A stretch of DNA of 64,000 nucleotides, taken from positions 1 through 64,000 of the forward strand of contig WSYH01000270.1 in assembly GCA_036426205.1 (NCBI GenBank). Direction: 5' to 3'. The notes under the pieces were generated by a model. It did not search any database. It was not told where the DNA came from and saw only the letters and a program-made list of their open reading frames with translations. Shown in pieces: positions 9,862 to 21,100 of this stretch (the first letter of the stretch is position 1; each line of letters opens with the position of its first letter). The translations under genes were made by a program, and so were the position numbers. This DNA comes from Ascaphus truei. Its lineage: Eukaryota; Chordata; Amphibia; Anura; Ascaphidae.

Positions 9862-10034
9862 GTAAGAGGAACAGAGTCATTTACCGAGTCTATACACCGA
9901 TCTTTTATGTGTTTGCCACCCATCTACAGAACCTTCCAGCTGATGCTGCTCATTCATGAAAAGCACAATAAGGTTATATAACCTGGTTATATAAAGTGAC
10001 AACATCACCCCAAAGTACAGAGTATAGCTTAGCT

Positions 10035-10150
10035 TTGTCACTGATGTTATTGTGACATATACGTGTATGTATATATGTATGTATGTAGGTATATATATAT
10101 ATATATTTTTGTGTGTATATATATATATATATTTGTGGTTACACACAAGT
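10035..10150. repeat. TA/TG microsatellite
   Basis: Alternating tatata, tgtatg and gtgtgt runs in the short intron before the next TSP1 exon. Confidence 0.8.
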
Positions 10151-10188
10151 CATTGCTGTAGTAGTTGAAGCACTTCCTCTTTCTGCAG

Positions 10189-10353
10189 TGGACTGCCAGT
10201 GGTCCCAGTGGACTGAGTGGTCTCCTTGCTCTGTGACCTGTGGCAGTGGGGTTCAGATCTCACAGCGCCATCAGACCCAGCAGCGTCTGTATGAAGGGGA
10301 GGAATGCTCTGGCTCCCCCACCCACCACCGGGCATGTACCCTCCTAGATTGCG
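10189..10353 (+). CDS. sspo: sspo exon: TSP1 repeat
   Basis: 165 bp, phase 1-1. VDCQWSQWTEWSPCSVTCG shows the fullest TSP1 signature in the window: three tryptophans (WxxWxxW) for C-mannosylation and CSVTCG for O-fucosylation. It ends HHRACTLLDC. This is the last TSP1 repeat before the C-terminal modules. Acceptor ttctgcag, donor ttgcg/gtgagt. Confidence 0.95.
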
Positions 10354-11619
10354 GTGAGTATACCACTTACCCTGCATTAACCTAGCAAGGTATCCTTTCC
10401 TAGATATTGCGTTTCAAACTGCATTGCTGGCCTTTGTTACAATACAGCACACTCGTTCGACGTCTCTGCCATGGGTGGCTCTGTTTTGGGACCCCACTTT
10501 TGATCTGTGACCCCAGAATTGGGCCAGAGTAAAGCTGATAATAAGAAACTAAGACATTGGTGGCAGATAAGAAGTGCTTTGCCCACCCAGTCTTACTCAC
10601 TTTGCAATCTACTCGAGTGTATTCTGCCAGGCTGCAGACAAATAAATGGTGTCATGATCAGGAGATCTTATGTATTTTAATCAATCTAGTGCTTCAAGGG
10701 TTAATGTAGGTACAGTTTGGGGTTTAAAAATACAATGTATCAGGTTTATGATAGGTCAAGACTTTTCCTGGGTCTGTGCTGGTCTTCAAAGAGGACTTCA
10801 TTGGGGGTCCTATCACGGTTGGCCCACTAAAAGTGACAAGTTTTGTGTAGAAGGTCATAAACGCTAACCAGAGATGACTCTTGTCAGCCTCAAAGAAAAC
10901 TAAATGTTTGTGAAAGATTACTGGTGAATTCCAGAGAGGTGACACAGGTTACACCTTCATTGGCGAACTTTATTACAAATGAGAATATTGTGTGACATCA
11001 TCTACTGTACATACTTAGAGTTACATGTGTGTAATCATGGCACAGAGTCACATGTAATGAGGCCAGACACGTGAGGCCCAGCAGGTAATAAAGTGTAGAT
11101 ATCCATTTGTCGCTGAAATTTAGGGGCAATGCGGTCATACTTAGTTTCGTTGCGTCCATTGTGACTGCCTGAATCTATTGATGTGACTCACGTGTGTCTA
11201 GGCACTAGAGAAGGGAAGATATGAGTGCGTTTATATATAGAGACAAAACGTAAGTGTCGTTTGGTAGAAGTCATCTGGTACTACTCCTGTTAAGAGTAAC
11301 TGAAAAATCATTTCGATAGTTGTGTTACCTCTTTTAATCTCCATGGAGTTATCCTGTCTGGCCCTGAGAGTAGGTTACAATCTCCCAGTTATTAGTTTCT
11401 CACACTGTAGTGCTGCTAGGTGATATATCTCTCCTCACACTCTTTTCTGTATTTAAAAGGGGAATAAAAACATAAGAAAATTCTACTTTTTAAAAGCACG
11501 TTGATGCCCCTCCAGTATCAATAGATTAGTTGTGGGCAGGTGAAGGAAAGCCTCATTTAGTTGGAGAGGTTCGAATGAACACTATACTATTTTTCTTCTT
11601 TCCTTGCTCTTGGGTGAAG
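10354..11619. other. Intron, nothing recognised
   Basis: No exon-like ORF with cysteine-rich composition and no clear repeat ends. Confidence 0.5.
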
Positions 11620-11831
11620 ATTGCCCTGTTGGGGAGAGGTGGAAGAGACACTCCCCCGAAGCAAGGTCTTGTGAACGGACATGTGAGGAAGTATTCGAGG
11701 CTCCCGAGAGGAACTGCAGCATTGGTGGATCAGAGGGCTGTGTGTGCGAGGCTGGGAGATACAGGAGCAGCAGTGGGCTGTGTGTGACAGCCGCTCATTG
11801 CGAGTGTGCGCACAAGGAGCAGGTCTACCCG
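11620..11831 (+). CDS. sspo: sspo exon: TIL domain
   Basis: 212 bp, phase 1 in and 0 out. DCPVGERWKRHSPEARSC, then ERTCEEVFEAPERNC, GCVCEAGRYRSSSGLC and CECAHKEQVYP carry the ten cysteines of a TIL domain in one exon, unlike the two-exon TIL modules upstream. Acceptor gggtgaag lies behind a C/T-rich tract (11590-11612). Donor cccg/gtgagt. Confidence 0.92.
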
Positions 11832-12591
11832 GTGAGTAGTTGGAGGTCGTCACCAAGACAATACCCACCAATGATATCCAACGGTATCCACTTCTTTTCA
11901 TGGTATAATCCCTTAATCTCAAGTAAAGTTTCTCTTCTTTTTGTAAAGGCATCAATCCTGCAGCCCACTACTAAACTTCGTAAAACTTACTAAGTGGGAG
12001 AAGGTCCCTGAAATCTCTGATGTCTGAAATAGGAAAATATGGCCGTCTGGGTGGTCCTTCTTGTAGTTGGCCATTATATCACAGGATGTGTTTAGCTCAA
12101 ATTTGATTTTAGGTCAGTCCTGAGTCTGCTCACTGCCAGTGCCAACCACTAACTGTACTGCCCAAATCTCACAGCGTAGAAATCTACCAAATGGAAAGGA
12201 TACTTGACATTATCGTTAAGATGTTGATGCTAAATGTAAATGTTTGTGGGTTTAATTCTGGCCTATTCCACTGATATCTTTGGGCACATCTCTCTATAGT
12301 CCTGTACCTTTCTGGTAATTATATTAATTAAAACAAACTGCACACAAAGTTTTTTCCTGTTTGCGGTAGATAGATTTTTTACCCGACCAGGAGTCATTTC
12401 AGCACCCAGAAAGTCCGGCAACCACCAGTTAGTTTGGTTCTGAATTCAGCCTTCTTCATTGTGAATCTTACTATTAGATCTAACTTCTGGACTTTTACAC
12501 TAAGAGGATTCTGGGTAACAAGAGAGACTTTTTGTTCATAAGAAGAAAGACTGTTTAAAAACGTGGCCAGTGGGAACCAGCAAGGAATGAG
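11832..12591. other. Intron, nothing recognised
   Basis: Unique-looking, no repeat ends seen. Confidence 0.5.
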
Positions 12592-12748
12592 TTAGGCTTC
12601 GTCCATAGTGCAGGATACGTAGCTTGGACGCCAATGCATATATGCAGAGAGCGTGCGCACTTGTGCGTGCACATGCGCTACAGAGAGGTAGACGCCGGGT
12701 CACGGAGGAGCGCGGAAGCTAGCACGTTCTACTATGGACAAAGACTTA
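12592..12748. mobile_element. Short MITE-like element
   Basis: Inverted ends: left ttaggcttcgtccatagtg, and right, read on the other strand, ttaagtctttgtccatagtag. TTAA-like sequence at the right end suggests a piggyBac-type target, but the left flank is TTAG. Non-coding. Confidence 0.5.
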
Positions 12749-12835
12749 ATGTCTCAAGGATACAAGGCAGCAGGAAAAAGCTATCCCAGCCATGTAGCAA
12801 ACCTTGGAGCTCCTGATATGAGACAGGACAGCTGG

Positions 12836-12924
12836 ACTGATACCATACTGGTCATGCTATGACGTGGCTGCATACTGGTCATGCCGTGACGTGGCTGCAT
12901 ACTGGTCATGCAGTGACGTGGCTG
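12836..12924. repeat. 27-bp tandem repeat, three copies
   Basis: catactggtcatgc..tgacg with tggctg, repeated three times with one or two changes each. Confidence 0.85.
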
Positions 12925-13708
12925 CAGGCTTATAACGCTTTGGCCAAAGGGTTTAACTAAATGACCCTTACTCATGAGAATACAAACATTGACGTATTTA
13001 ACTATGCATTTTGTCACATTGGATGTAGCATAGGGTATTTTAGTCTTAAATAACACTACCGGTATATCTACTTTGAGAGACGTCTGTGTCACTCGCCTTC
13101 CTTCACGTACCCATCTGAAATAACTTGTACTTTGCATTGTTGTCCTCCCGGTAATTCTCTGTCTGGAACAACATTAGTTCCAGACCCAACGTCTCCGGGG
13201 AAACTCTGAGAGGAGATGTTTGTTGTAAAATAATGAAAGCAGCCCTGCAGCAACGTATCCCCACAGCTACTACAGGTGTAGCAAGCGTGTCTGCGGTGTC
13301 ACTGTCACGCGTGGTCATGGCCCTGAAGGATTAACACTGCGGGGAGTCGCATTTAGAAGCGTGGACACCAGCAGCTCGATCGTGGCCGACACTGCCCCCG
13401 GCACCGCTGACCTTGGCCTGTCCGTCCGCGGTGCCACGGACAGTAAGCCTGGCTACATCTGTAAGTAATGAATATGTACAGATGTGGGAATATAATTGCA
13501 GTGCTTAGCTGTCAGGAAGCCCTGTGACCAATTCAAGTGAATGATAAAAGGAGCCCTGCAGCTTACCACCACTTAGTAAATATGGCTCCTAGGCTTTCAG
13601 TATTGCCACTGGCCCCTGTGGGATATTGTGGGTTGCTCCGTGATAGTCCTGTCATCTCGCTGTGGATAATTGCATTGCCTATAATCCTGGTGTTTGTCTC
13701 CTTTGTAG
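12925..13708. other. Intron, nothing recognised
   Basis: Includes a GC-rich stretch around 13320-13450 without splice-compatible coding frame. Confidence 0.45.
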
Positions 13709-13804
13709 CCGGGCACAGAATGGCAGGATGGGTGCGTGACGTGTCACTGTGTGAATGGACTTGGAGTCTGCACGGCAGGATGTCCCCCTCTGCACTGCGT
13801 GGAG
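13709..13804 (+). CDS. sspo: sspo exon: VWC domain, main part
   Basis: 96 bp, phase 0-0. PGTEWQDGCVTCHCVNGLG, then VCTAGCPPLHCVE: the CxxCxC...C...CxxxxC pattern of a von Willebrand factor type C domain. The last part of the module follows at 15869. Acceptor ctttgtag, donor ggag/gtaaac. Confidence 0.93.
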
Positions 13805-14890
13805 GTAAACCCACCGATATCGCGGTAATGTGAGATCACCGAGCTAACGGGACCGGAGGGGTCTGCCAAAACAGCGGCGCTTTTATCAGAGAAATAATTC
13901 TCGTGTATTCTCCCCCTGATTAATCTGGTTCTGTTTTTGATGCTTAGGGGTCAATTTAGAGTCGACGAGCGACAGTGGATTCGTAGCACAGACAAATGGT
14001 GTGAACGCAAATGTCCGGTTGCGACTCGTAAAAATAAGACCTCAATTTAGCTTCGTATAAAAATACTCGCAAAGGAAAGTTTGCCCGAGGTCATTAATAT
14101 AACGACTCGACAGGGGGAGCAGAGGCTAATTCCTAATTTATTTAAATGAGAACAACATGGGCGTACACAAGTTAATTAGCACCTGTCTTGAATAAGCTTC
14201 CAGTTTAGAGTTGGATTAACAGATGTTCTTAATTTAAAGCCCCCTTCCTGATTGTGTGCCTATAGGGACTAGTCGCTAATCAGGCTACATTATATTTGTA
14301 ACATGCATTTTCTGTAGTGGTTTCTGCGATTGCTGCATTACTGATTCACAGACACTCAGGAGTACAAGGGAAATAATGTGTAGGGCTAGAGCCATGTATT
14401 TGGCAGGCCTGGTCTTCCAAAGGTACCGCCTATCACTTCACACCATCAGGAGCACGGTGACGCTTATTCAGACTGAACAAGAGCTTAAATTACACATTAG
14501 AGCAGCGCTCCCTCCAGTGACCAAACTACTGGCAGAACTGCACATCTGGGCTACGGGGTCATTTCATGGGACAGGGGCTGTTTCTGCGGCCCTTTCCCAA
14601 CCTGCATTCCCCCACATTTTGAAGCAGCTGTAGAGGGCATTGCTGTGTACAATGAAAAGATTCATCAAATCCCCCCCCCGGATTTCTGCTGATCACCAAA
14701 CAGAAATGTTCCCGGTTACCGTAGCTCACTTTCCACATGCTGAGGGAGCTGTGAACTGACCAAAATAGAAAGGTACAAAGGGAACAAAATAATAAAAACA
14801 AATAAAAGAATTAACACAGTTGTGTTAAGTAAAGAAGTGCAGACAATAAGTAAGAACTGTGCAGGGGAAAGCACCCATATCAGACTATCG
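13805..14890. other. Intron, nothing recognised
   Basis: No exon and no clear repeat ends. An eleven-C run lies near 14669. Confidence 0.45.
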
Positions 14891-15056
14891 CTGGGGAGGG
14901 CAACTCCTGTCCCCAAGGCCCACCATCACGTCAGGTTTTCAGGGTATCCCTGCTTCAGCACAGGTGGCTCAATCGAAGACTTCACCACCTGTGCTGAATC
15001 AGTGATATCCTTAAAAGGTGTTTGTGGCCCTTGAAGACTGGAGTTGCCCATCCCTG
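14891..15056. mobile_element. hAT-type MITE, copy 1
   Basis: Left end gggcaactcctgtccccaag and right end, complement of cttgaagactggagttgccc, are inverted. The interior holds the palindromic pair ttcagcacaggtgg/ccacctgtgctgaa. The termini resemble common vertebrate hAT MITEs. A second copy lies at 61424-61565. Confidence 0.6.
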
Positions 15057-15868
15057 TGTGAAAGCCTCCAGAGAGAGAAGAAACTAAGGATAAATACAGA
15101 AACTCTTCCAGCTGATACCCAGCGTGTTTGTGCTGCTTCAATATCACCAATCTGGTTCCTAAATTCCCTGGCTGCACCCATGACGCATGATTTGTGAAGA
15201 ACATAAAAATGACACACAGCCAATCGTGCTAATCTGTGACCTTAATGTCATATATTTAAGACCAGCCGCTAACGATTCTCTAGGGCCCAACTCTAAGGCC
15301 CAGATCCACAAAGCTCCGTTAAATCCCTTAACTTGACGTTAACCTAACGTAATGTCACGTTAAGACTAACCATGTATCTCCCTAGGACAGTCACATAACA
15401 CTAAGCCATGTTTCCTCACATGAAAAGCACAGCGCTTCCTTCTTTCTGCCTGTTCCTCTTCCCAGCAGTACAGTACATGTCCTCTTACAGCCAACCATAT
15501 TGGAATCTGATGTTTTTTGTTGGGCGTTTTTATTGTCGCGTACACATGCCAACATGCGGACGCTCTTATTCTAGAGATCTGGGAGGGGAAAGGGGAGGTC
15601 TTCTAACCACCTCACCACCACGTGAAGCTTCCATTGGGCTAAGCGTACCTTCCTAAGGGAGAAAGTAGTCAGGCGACACATGTTTAAGTTCAGTATCACT
15701 GAGTATCAGACTCTTCCGGATAAATAGGTAGAGCTAGTCAGTGCAGTATCTCTCTCAGTTTCAATTTGTTTATTCTGTGGAAAAAACATAGTAAAAGTTG
15801 TCTTTCTCACAAAAGCTTGACAACGCCTGTCTATCAATGTTTCATGAGTTCTCTTTGTCTGTGGACAG
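15057..15868. other. Intron, nothing recognised
   Basis: A short palindromic gttaac/cgtta-rich patch at about 15300-15375 may be a relic. No exon. Confidence 0.4.
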
Positions 15869-15929
15869 GGAGATGTGAAGGTGCAGGAGCCAGACAGCTG
15901 CTGTCCTGTATGCAGAAAAGAGATCTTAG
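15869..15929 (+). CDS. sspo: sspo exon: VWC domain end
   Basis: 61 bp, phase 0 in and 1 out. GDVKVQEPDSCCPVCRKEIL contains the CCPVC signature that closes VWC domains, followed by the linker to the cystine knot. Acceptor gtggacag, donor cttag/gtaaga. Confidence 0.93.
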
Positions 15930-15959
15930 GTAAGAAACAATGCAATGGTCATTGTTCTA

Positions 15960-16171
15960 CAGGTGGTCCTCGCTATCCGACGTTTCACTTTACGACGAAT
16001 GGCATATCCAACGCTTTACAATGCAACCCTATGGGCCGTTCTTCGACGCCGGAATGCGTTATCCAAAGCTCACCGCCACTGATTAACATGGGACTCACTT
16101 TACTGTACAACGGTTTCACTATCCAACGCTACTTCCAGAACGGATTCCGTTGGATAACCGAGGACTGTCTG
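15960..16171. mobile_element. Second Tigger-like MITE family
   Basis: 212 bp, left end CAGGTGGTCCTCGCTATCC and right end GGATAACCGAGGACTGTCTG, with TA on both sides (15958-15959, 16172-16173). Interior repeats tatccaacgct. Non-coding. Confidence 0.65.
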
Positions 16172-16173
16172 TA

Positions 16174-16640
16174 TTCCCACTTTCTACGCAAGAACATTTG
16201 CTTTGTAATTTCATACTCTCGTCATGCACCCCACCATATCAACAGGATCATGTAATGAGAATATTTCATGTGTTTGTTAATACTTAATACAGTATGACTG
16301 GAAGTACTCTGGTTCTTAACAGACTCTGAAGTATTTTAGTGGTTATTACAATTATGTTTTTTTTTTTGGATGGACCAGTACTTGAAAGTTGGGTTTGGAG
16401 ATGCTGCGAAAATTAAGCACCACAGCTCATATAGTACGTGTGTTCAAACCCAACTCACTGTCTAAATCAGATTTTCTGGCCTAGATGTACTAAACGGTGC
16501 TAAACATCATGGTCATTTCATTACTGATCACAGTCGTGATTGACTCCTTGATGTCAGTAATAGAAGGGGACGTCGTATCTTTGAGTGAACACAATCTCTC
16601 ATTGAAATGAGCACAAATCGCATGAATTCCACTTTGTATC
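16174..16640. other. Intron, nothing recognised
   Basis: No exon; a T10 run at about 16359. Confidence 0.4.
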
Positions 16641-16644
16641 ACAA

Positions 16645-17030
16645 GGTCCACCAGTGTGCCTGTCTGTGTCACGTCCACCAGTGTGCCCGTGTGTTTCACG
16701 TCCACCTGTGTGCCCGTCTGTGTCACGTCCACCAGTGTGCCCGTCTGTGTCACGTCCACCAGTGTGCCCGTCTGTGTCACGTCCACCAGTGTGCCTGTCT
16801 GTGTCACGTCCACCAGTGTGCCTGTCTGTGTCACGTCCACCAGTGTGCCTGTCTGTGTCACGTCCACCAGTGTGCCCGTCTGTGTCACGTCCACCAGTGT
16901 GCCCGTCTGTGTCACGTCCACCAGTGTGCCCGTCTGTGTCACGTCCACCAGTGTGCCTGTCTGTGTCACGTCCACCAGTGTGCCTGTCTGTGTCACGTCC
17001 CCCAGTGTGCCTGTCTGTGTCACGTCCAGG
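16645..17030. repeat. 27-bp minisatellite, about 14 copies
   Basis: Unit gtgtgcccgtctgtgtcacg plus tccacca, very homogeneous. The unit length keeps three plus-strand frames and one minus-strand frame open over about 400 bases. These frames are not genes. Confidence 0.95.
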
Positions 17031-17336
17031 AGATTTTATAAGGGCACTGAAAATGTTGACATGTGCTAAGGCCTAGCACCATTTAGTAAAGCAGCGCTAC
17101 AGAGGCTAAAGGTCTGACTTAGACATTAGAGGCTATGATGTAGTGAATTCTGACAAGCATGCTGTGTTTCTCTAACAATAATAACAATGATGATGATGAT
17201 AATGATAGTAACAGTACGAGTGCAGTGACCTCAGCACGGCCTGAGGAACATGAGTGACTGGGACTGTCCCTTGTTTGGTGCAGTTTGCTGTTGTCTCTCC
17301 CTCACTCCTGGCTTCTGTTGCTCCTTCAACAAACAG
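17031..17336. other. Intron, small microsatellite only
   Basis: Contains an ATG/ATA-rich patch around 17175-17215. Otherwise nothing seen. Confidence 0.5.
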
Positions 17337-17467
17337 ATGGGCCTTCCCCAGTGTGCCAGCTACACAAAGAGCTCCGGAACATCACCAAGGCCAACTGTCA
17401 CCTGGACCAGGTGGAGGTCAGCTTCTGCAGGGGGCAGTGCATGTCCTGGACCAATGTCCTTCCAGAG
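17337..17467 (+). CDS. sspo: sspo exon: cystine knot (CTCK), first half
   Basis: 131 bp, phase 1 in and 0 out. [20 protein letters not shown], then [18 protein letters not shown]...VLPE. The C...C...CxGxC arrangement (CRGQC) is the ring-forming motif of C-terminal cystine-knot domains such as those of VWF, mucins and norrin. One N-glycosylation sequon, NIT. The other half of the knot is 19.4 kb downstream. Acceptor caaacag, donor cagag/gtgagc. Confidence 0.94.
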
Positions 17468-17889
17468 GTGAGCTTGGACCAAGGATGGGAGGTGGGAAAC
17501 AGAGGGTATATCCAGAGGGAGTTGCTTCTCCATATAAAGAGGTCTATGCATCATACGAATAGCAGCTTTTCCCAGTAAATTAGTAGCTAATTTGCAGATA
17601 CTTGTGATTATCGGAGCATTAATAGGTTGAGCAGTTTGAGATGTATTGAAATGGTGTGTATCACATCCTGTATCTCAGGCTCTCATTGTTTCAGTTTTCA
17701 TAACATCAAAAATGTCATGGGTGGGATAAACCTCACTGGCTAATGATCTGTGTCCAATGTAAGGACCTTTATAACAAGGTGTTTTTGACACAGCAGCAAG
17801 CAGAAAATTAAATAAAAATTATTTTTGCCTTCATACATAAAGCCTTTCCCCTTAATTGCACCCGGTCACTAGCAGTGTGGGAAACACTT
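17468..17889. other. Start of the 19.4-kb intron, nothing recognised
   Basis: No repeat or exon visible. Confidence 0.4.
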
Positions 17890-18052
17890 TCCTAGGTACA
17901 GTACAGAGCTCTGTGTGTGCACCTCAATCCCAGAGTTCTGTATGTGCACCTCAATCCCAGAGCTCTGTATGTGCACCTCAATCCCAGAGTTCTGTATGTG
18001 CACCTCAATCCCAGAGCTCTGTATGTGCACCTCAATCCCAGTGTCCTGTAGC
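17890..18052. repeat. 27-bp minisatellite, about 6 copies
   Basis: Unit gttctgtatgtgcacctcaa plus tcccaga, alternating gttctg and gctctg. Confidence 0.9.
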
Positions 18053-18129
18053 TTTATTTTTAAGCATGTCCTGGGCTCCATTAGTTACACACAAGCTGCC
18101 CTTGCATAGAGCTGAATGAGGAGTTCTAG

Positions 18130-21100
18130 ATATGACAGAGTAGTGGTATTAGGTTCCTGTACCTGAGGCGAGAGAGTGGTGGTGTAAGGGTCCTGTACCT
18201 GACACGAGAGAGTGGTGGTATAAGGGTCCTGTACCTGACACGAGAGAGTGGTGGTATAAGTGTCCTGTAGCTGACACTAAAGTGGTGGTATAAGTGTCCT
18301 GTACTGAACACGAGAGAGTTGTGGTATAGGTCTGTACCTGACACGAGAGAGTGTGGTGGTGTAAGTGTTCCTGTACCTGACACGAGAGAGTGGTGGTATA
18401 AGTGTCCTGTAGCTGAACATGAGAGAGTTGTGGTATAGTGCCTGTACCTGACACGAGAGAGTGGTGTGTATAAAGTGTCCGTAGCTGACACGAGAGAGTG
18501 GTGGTATAAGTGTCCTGTAGCTGACACGAGAGAGTTGTGGTATAGGTCCTGTACTGACACGAGAGAGTTGTGGTATAAGGTTCCTGTACCTGACACGAAG
18601 AGTTGTGGTGGTAAGTGTCCTGTACCTGACACGAGAGAGTGGTGGTATAAGGTGTCCCTGTAGCTGACACGAGAGAGTGTGTATAGTGTCCGTAGCTGAC
18701 AGAAGAGTTGTGGTATAGTGTCCTGTACCTGACACGAGAGAGTGGTGGTATAAGTGTCCTGTAGCTGACATGAGAGAGTTGTGGTATAAGTGTCCTGTAC
18801 CTGACACGAGAGAGTGGTGTATAAGTGTCCTTTAGCGACATAGAGAGTGGGTGTTAAAGTGTCCTGTACTACACGAGAGAGTGGTGTGGTATAAGTTCCT
18901 GTACCTGACACGATCGAGTGGTGGTTAAAGTGTCCTGTAGCTGACACAAGAAGTTGTGTATATTGTCCTGTATCTGACACGAGAGAGTTGTGGTATAAAT
19001 GTCCTGTCCTGAACAAAGAGTGTGGTATAAGTGTCCTGTACCTGACACGAGAGAGTGGTGGTATAAGTGTCCTGTAGCTGACACAAGAGAGTTGTGGTAT
19101 AAGTGTCCTGTAGCTGACACAAGAGAGTTGTGGTATAAGTGTCCTGTCCTGACACGAGAGGTGTGGTATAAGTGTCCTACTGACACGAAGAGTTGTGTGA
19201 TAAGTGTCCTGTACCTGACCAAGAGAGTGTGGTAAAGTGTCCTGTAGCTGACCAAGAGTTGTGGTATAAGTGTCCTGTAGCTGACACGAGAGAGTGGTGT
19301 GATAAGTGTCCTGTACTGACACGAGAGAGTGGTGGTATAAGTGTCCTGTACCTGCCACGAGAGAGTTGTTGTGGTAATAGTTGTTCGTAACCTGACACCG
19401 GAGAGTGGTGGTATAAGTGTCCTGTAGCTGACACGAGAGAGTGGTGGTATAAGTGTCCTGTCCTGACACAGAGAGTGTGTGGTATAAGTTCCTGTACCTG
19501 ACACGAGAGATTGTGGTATAAGTGTCCCTGTAGCTGACACGAGAGAGTTGTGGTATAAGTGTTCTGTACCTGACACGAGAGAGTGGTGGGTATAAGTGTC
19601 TGTAGCTGACCACAGAGATGTGGTTATAAGTGTCCTGTAGCTGACACGAGAGAGTTTGGTATAAGTGTCCTGTAACCTGACACAAGAAGAGTGGTGTATA
19701 GTGTCCTGTACCTGACCCGAGAGAGTGGTGGTAATAAGTGTCCTGTAGCTGGACACAAGAGAGTTGTGGGTATAAGTGTCCTGTAGCTGACACAAGAGAG
19801 TTGTGGTATAAGTGTCCTGTAGCCTGACACGAGAGAGTTGTTGTATAAGTGTTTTCCTGTACCTGACACAAGAAGTGGGTGGTATATAGGTCCCTGTACC
19901 TGACACGAGGAGTGGTGTAATAGTGTCCTGTACTAACGAGAGAGTTGTGGTATAAGTGTCCTGTACCTGACACAGAGAGTGTGGTATAAGTGTCCTGTAC
20001 TGACACAGAGAGTGGTGGTATGTGTCCTGTACCTGACACGAGAGAGTGGTGGTTAAGTGCCCTGTAGCTGACACAAGAGAGTTGTGGTATAAGTGTCCTG
20101 TAGCTGACACGAGAGAGTTGTGGTATAAGTGTCCTGTACCTGACACGAGAGAGTTGTGGTATAAGTGTCCTGTACCTGACACAAGAGAGTGGTGGTATAA
20201 GTGTCCTGTAGCTGACACGAGAGAGTTGTGGTATAAGTGTCCTGTACCTGACACAGAGATGTGTTAAGTGTCCGTACATGACACGGAGAGGTGTGGTATG
20301 TGTCCTGTACCTGACACGAGAGAGTGGTGGTATAAGTGTCCTGTAGCTGACACAAGAGAGTTGTGGTATAAGTGCCCTGTAGCTGACATGAAGAGTTTGT
20401 GGTATAAGTGCCTGTACTGACCGAGAGAGTGGTGTGTATAAGTGTCCTGTAGCGGACACGAGAGAGTGGTGGTTATAAGTGTCCTGTACCTGACACGAGA
20501 GTGGTGGTTAATATTGTCCTGTAGCTGACACAGGATTTGTGGTATAAGTGTCCTGTAGCTGACACGAAGAGAGTTGTGGTTAATTGTCTGTACCTGACAC
20601 GAGAGTGGTGGTATAAAGTGTCCTTGTACTGACACGAGAGAGGGTGGTCAAGATGCCTGTAGCTGACACGAGAGAGTTGTGGTCTAAGTGTCCTGTAGCT
20701 GACACGAGAGAGTTGTGGTTATAAGTGTCCTGTACCTGACAGAGAGAGTTGTGGTATACAGTGTCCTGTACCTGACACAGAGAGTTGTGGTATAAGTGTC
20801 CTGTAGCTGACACAAGAGAGTTGTGGTAATAGTGTCCTGTACCTGACACAGAAGTTGGTGTATAATGGTCCTGTACCTACCCGAGAGAGTGGTGGTATAA
20901 TGTCCTGTACTGACACAAGAGTTGGTGGTATAAGTGTCCCTGTAGCTGACACAAGAGAGTTGTGGTATATGTCCTGTAGCTGACGAAGATGTGGTATAAG
21001 TGTCCTGTACCTGACACAAGAGAGTGGTGGTATAAGTGTCCTGTACCTGACACAGAGAGTGGTGGATAAGTGTCCTGTAGCTGACACGAGAGAGTTGGGT

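Noticed and set aside
13320..13450. Possible extra sspo exon in GC-rich sequence
   Set aside because: No flanking splice sites with the needed phase and no cysteine-rich frame. Exons 11620-11831 and 13709-13804 already join in phase 0.
13537..13833. 98-codon plus-strand ORF
   Set aside because: It overlaps the VWC exon in a different frame. The correct frame gives the cysteine pattern.
16607..17076. Several ORFs of about 140-177 codons on both strands
   Set aside because: They come from the 27-bp minisatellite. All three plus frames are open, so there is no coding signal.
18126..20459. 777-codon open frame on the minus strand (and an 889-codon one at 25702-28371)
   Set aside because: Products of a 36-bp repeat whose length is a multiple of three. 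Many shifted frames are open as well, and the peptide is only a 12-residue repeat.
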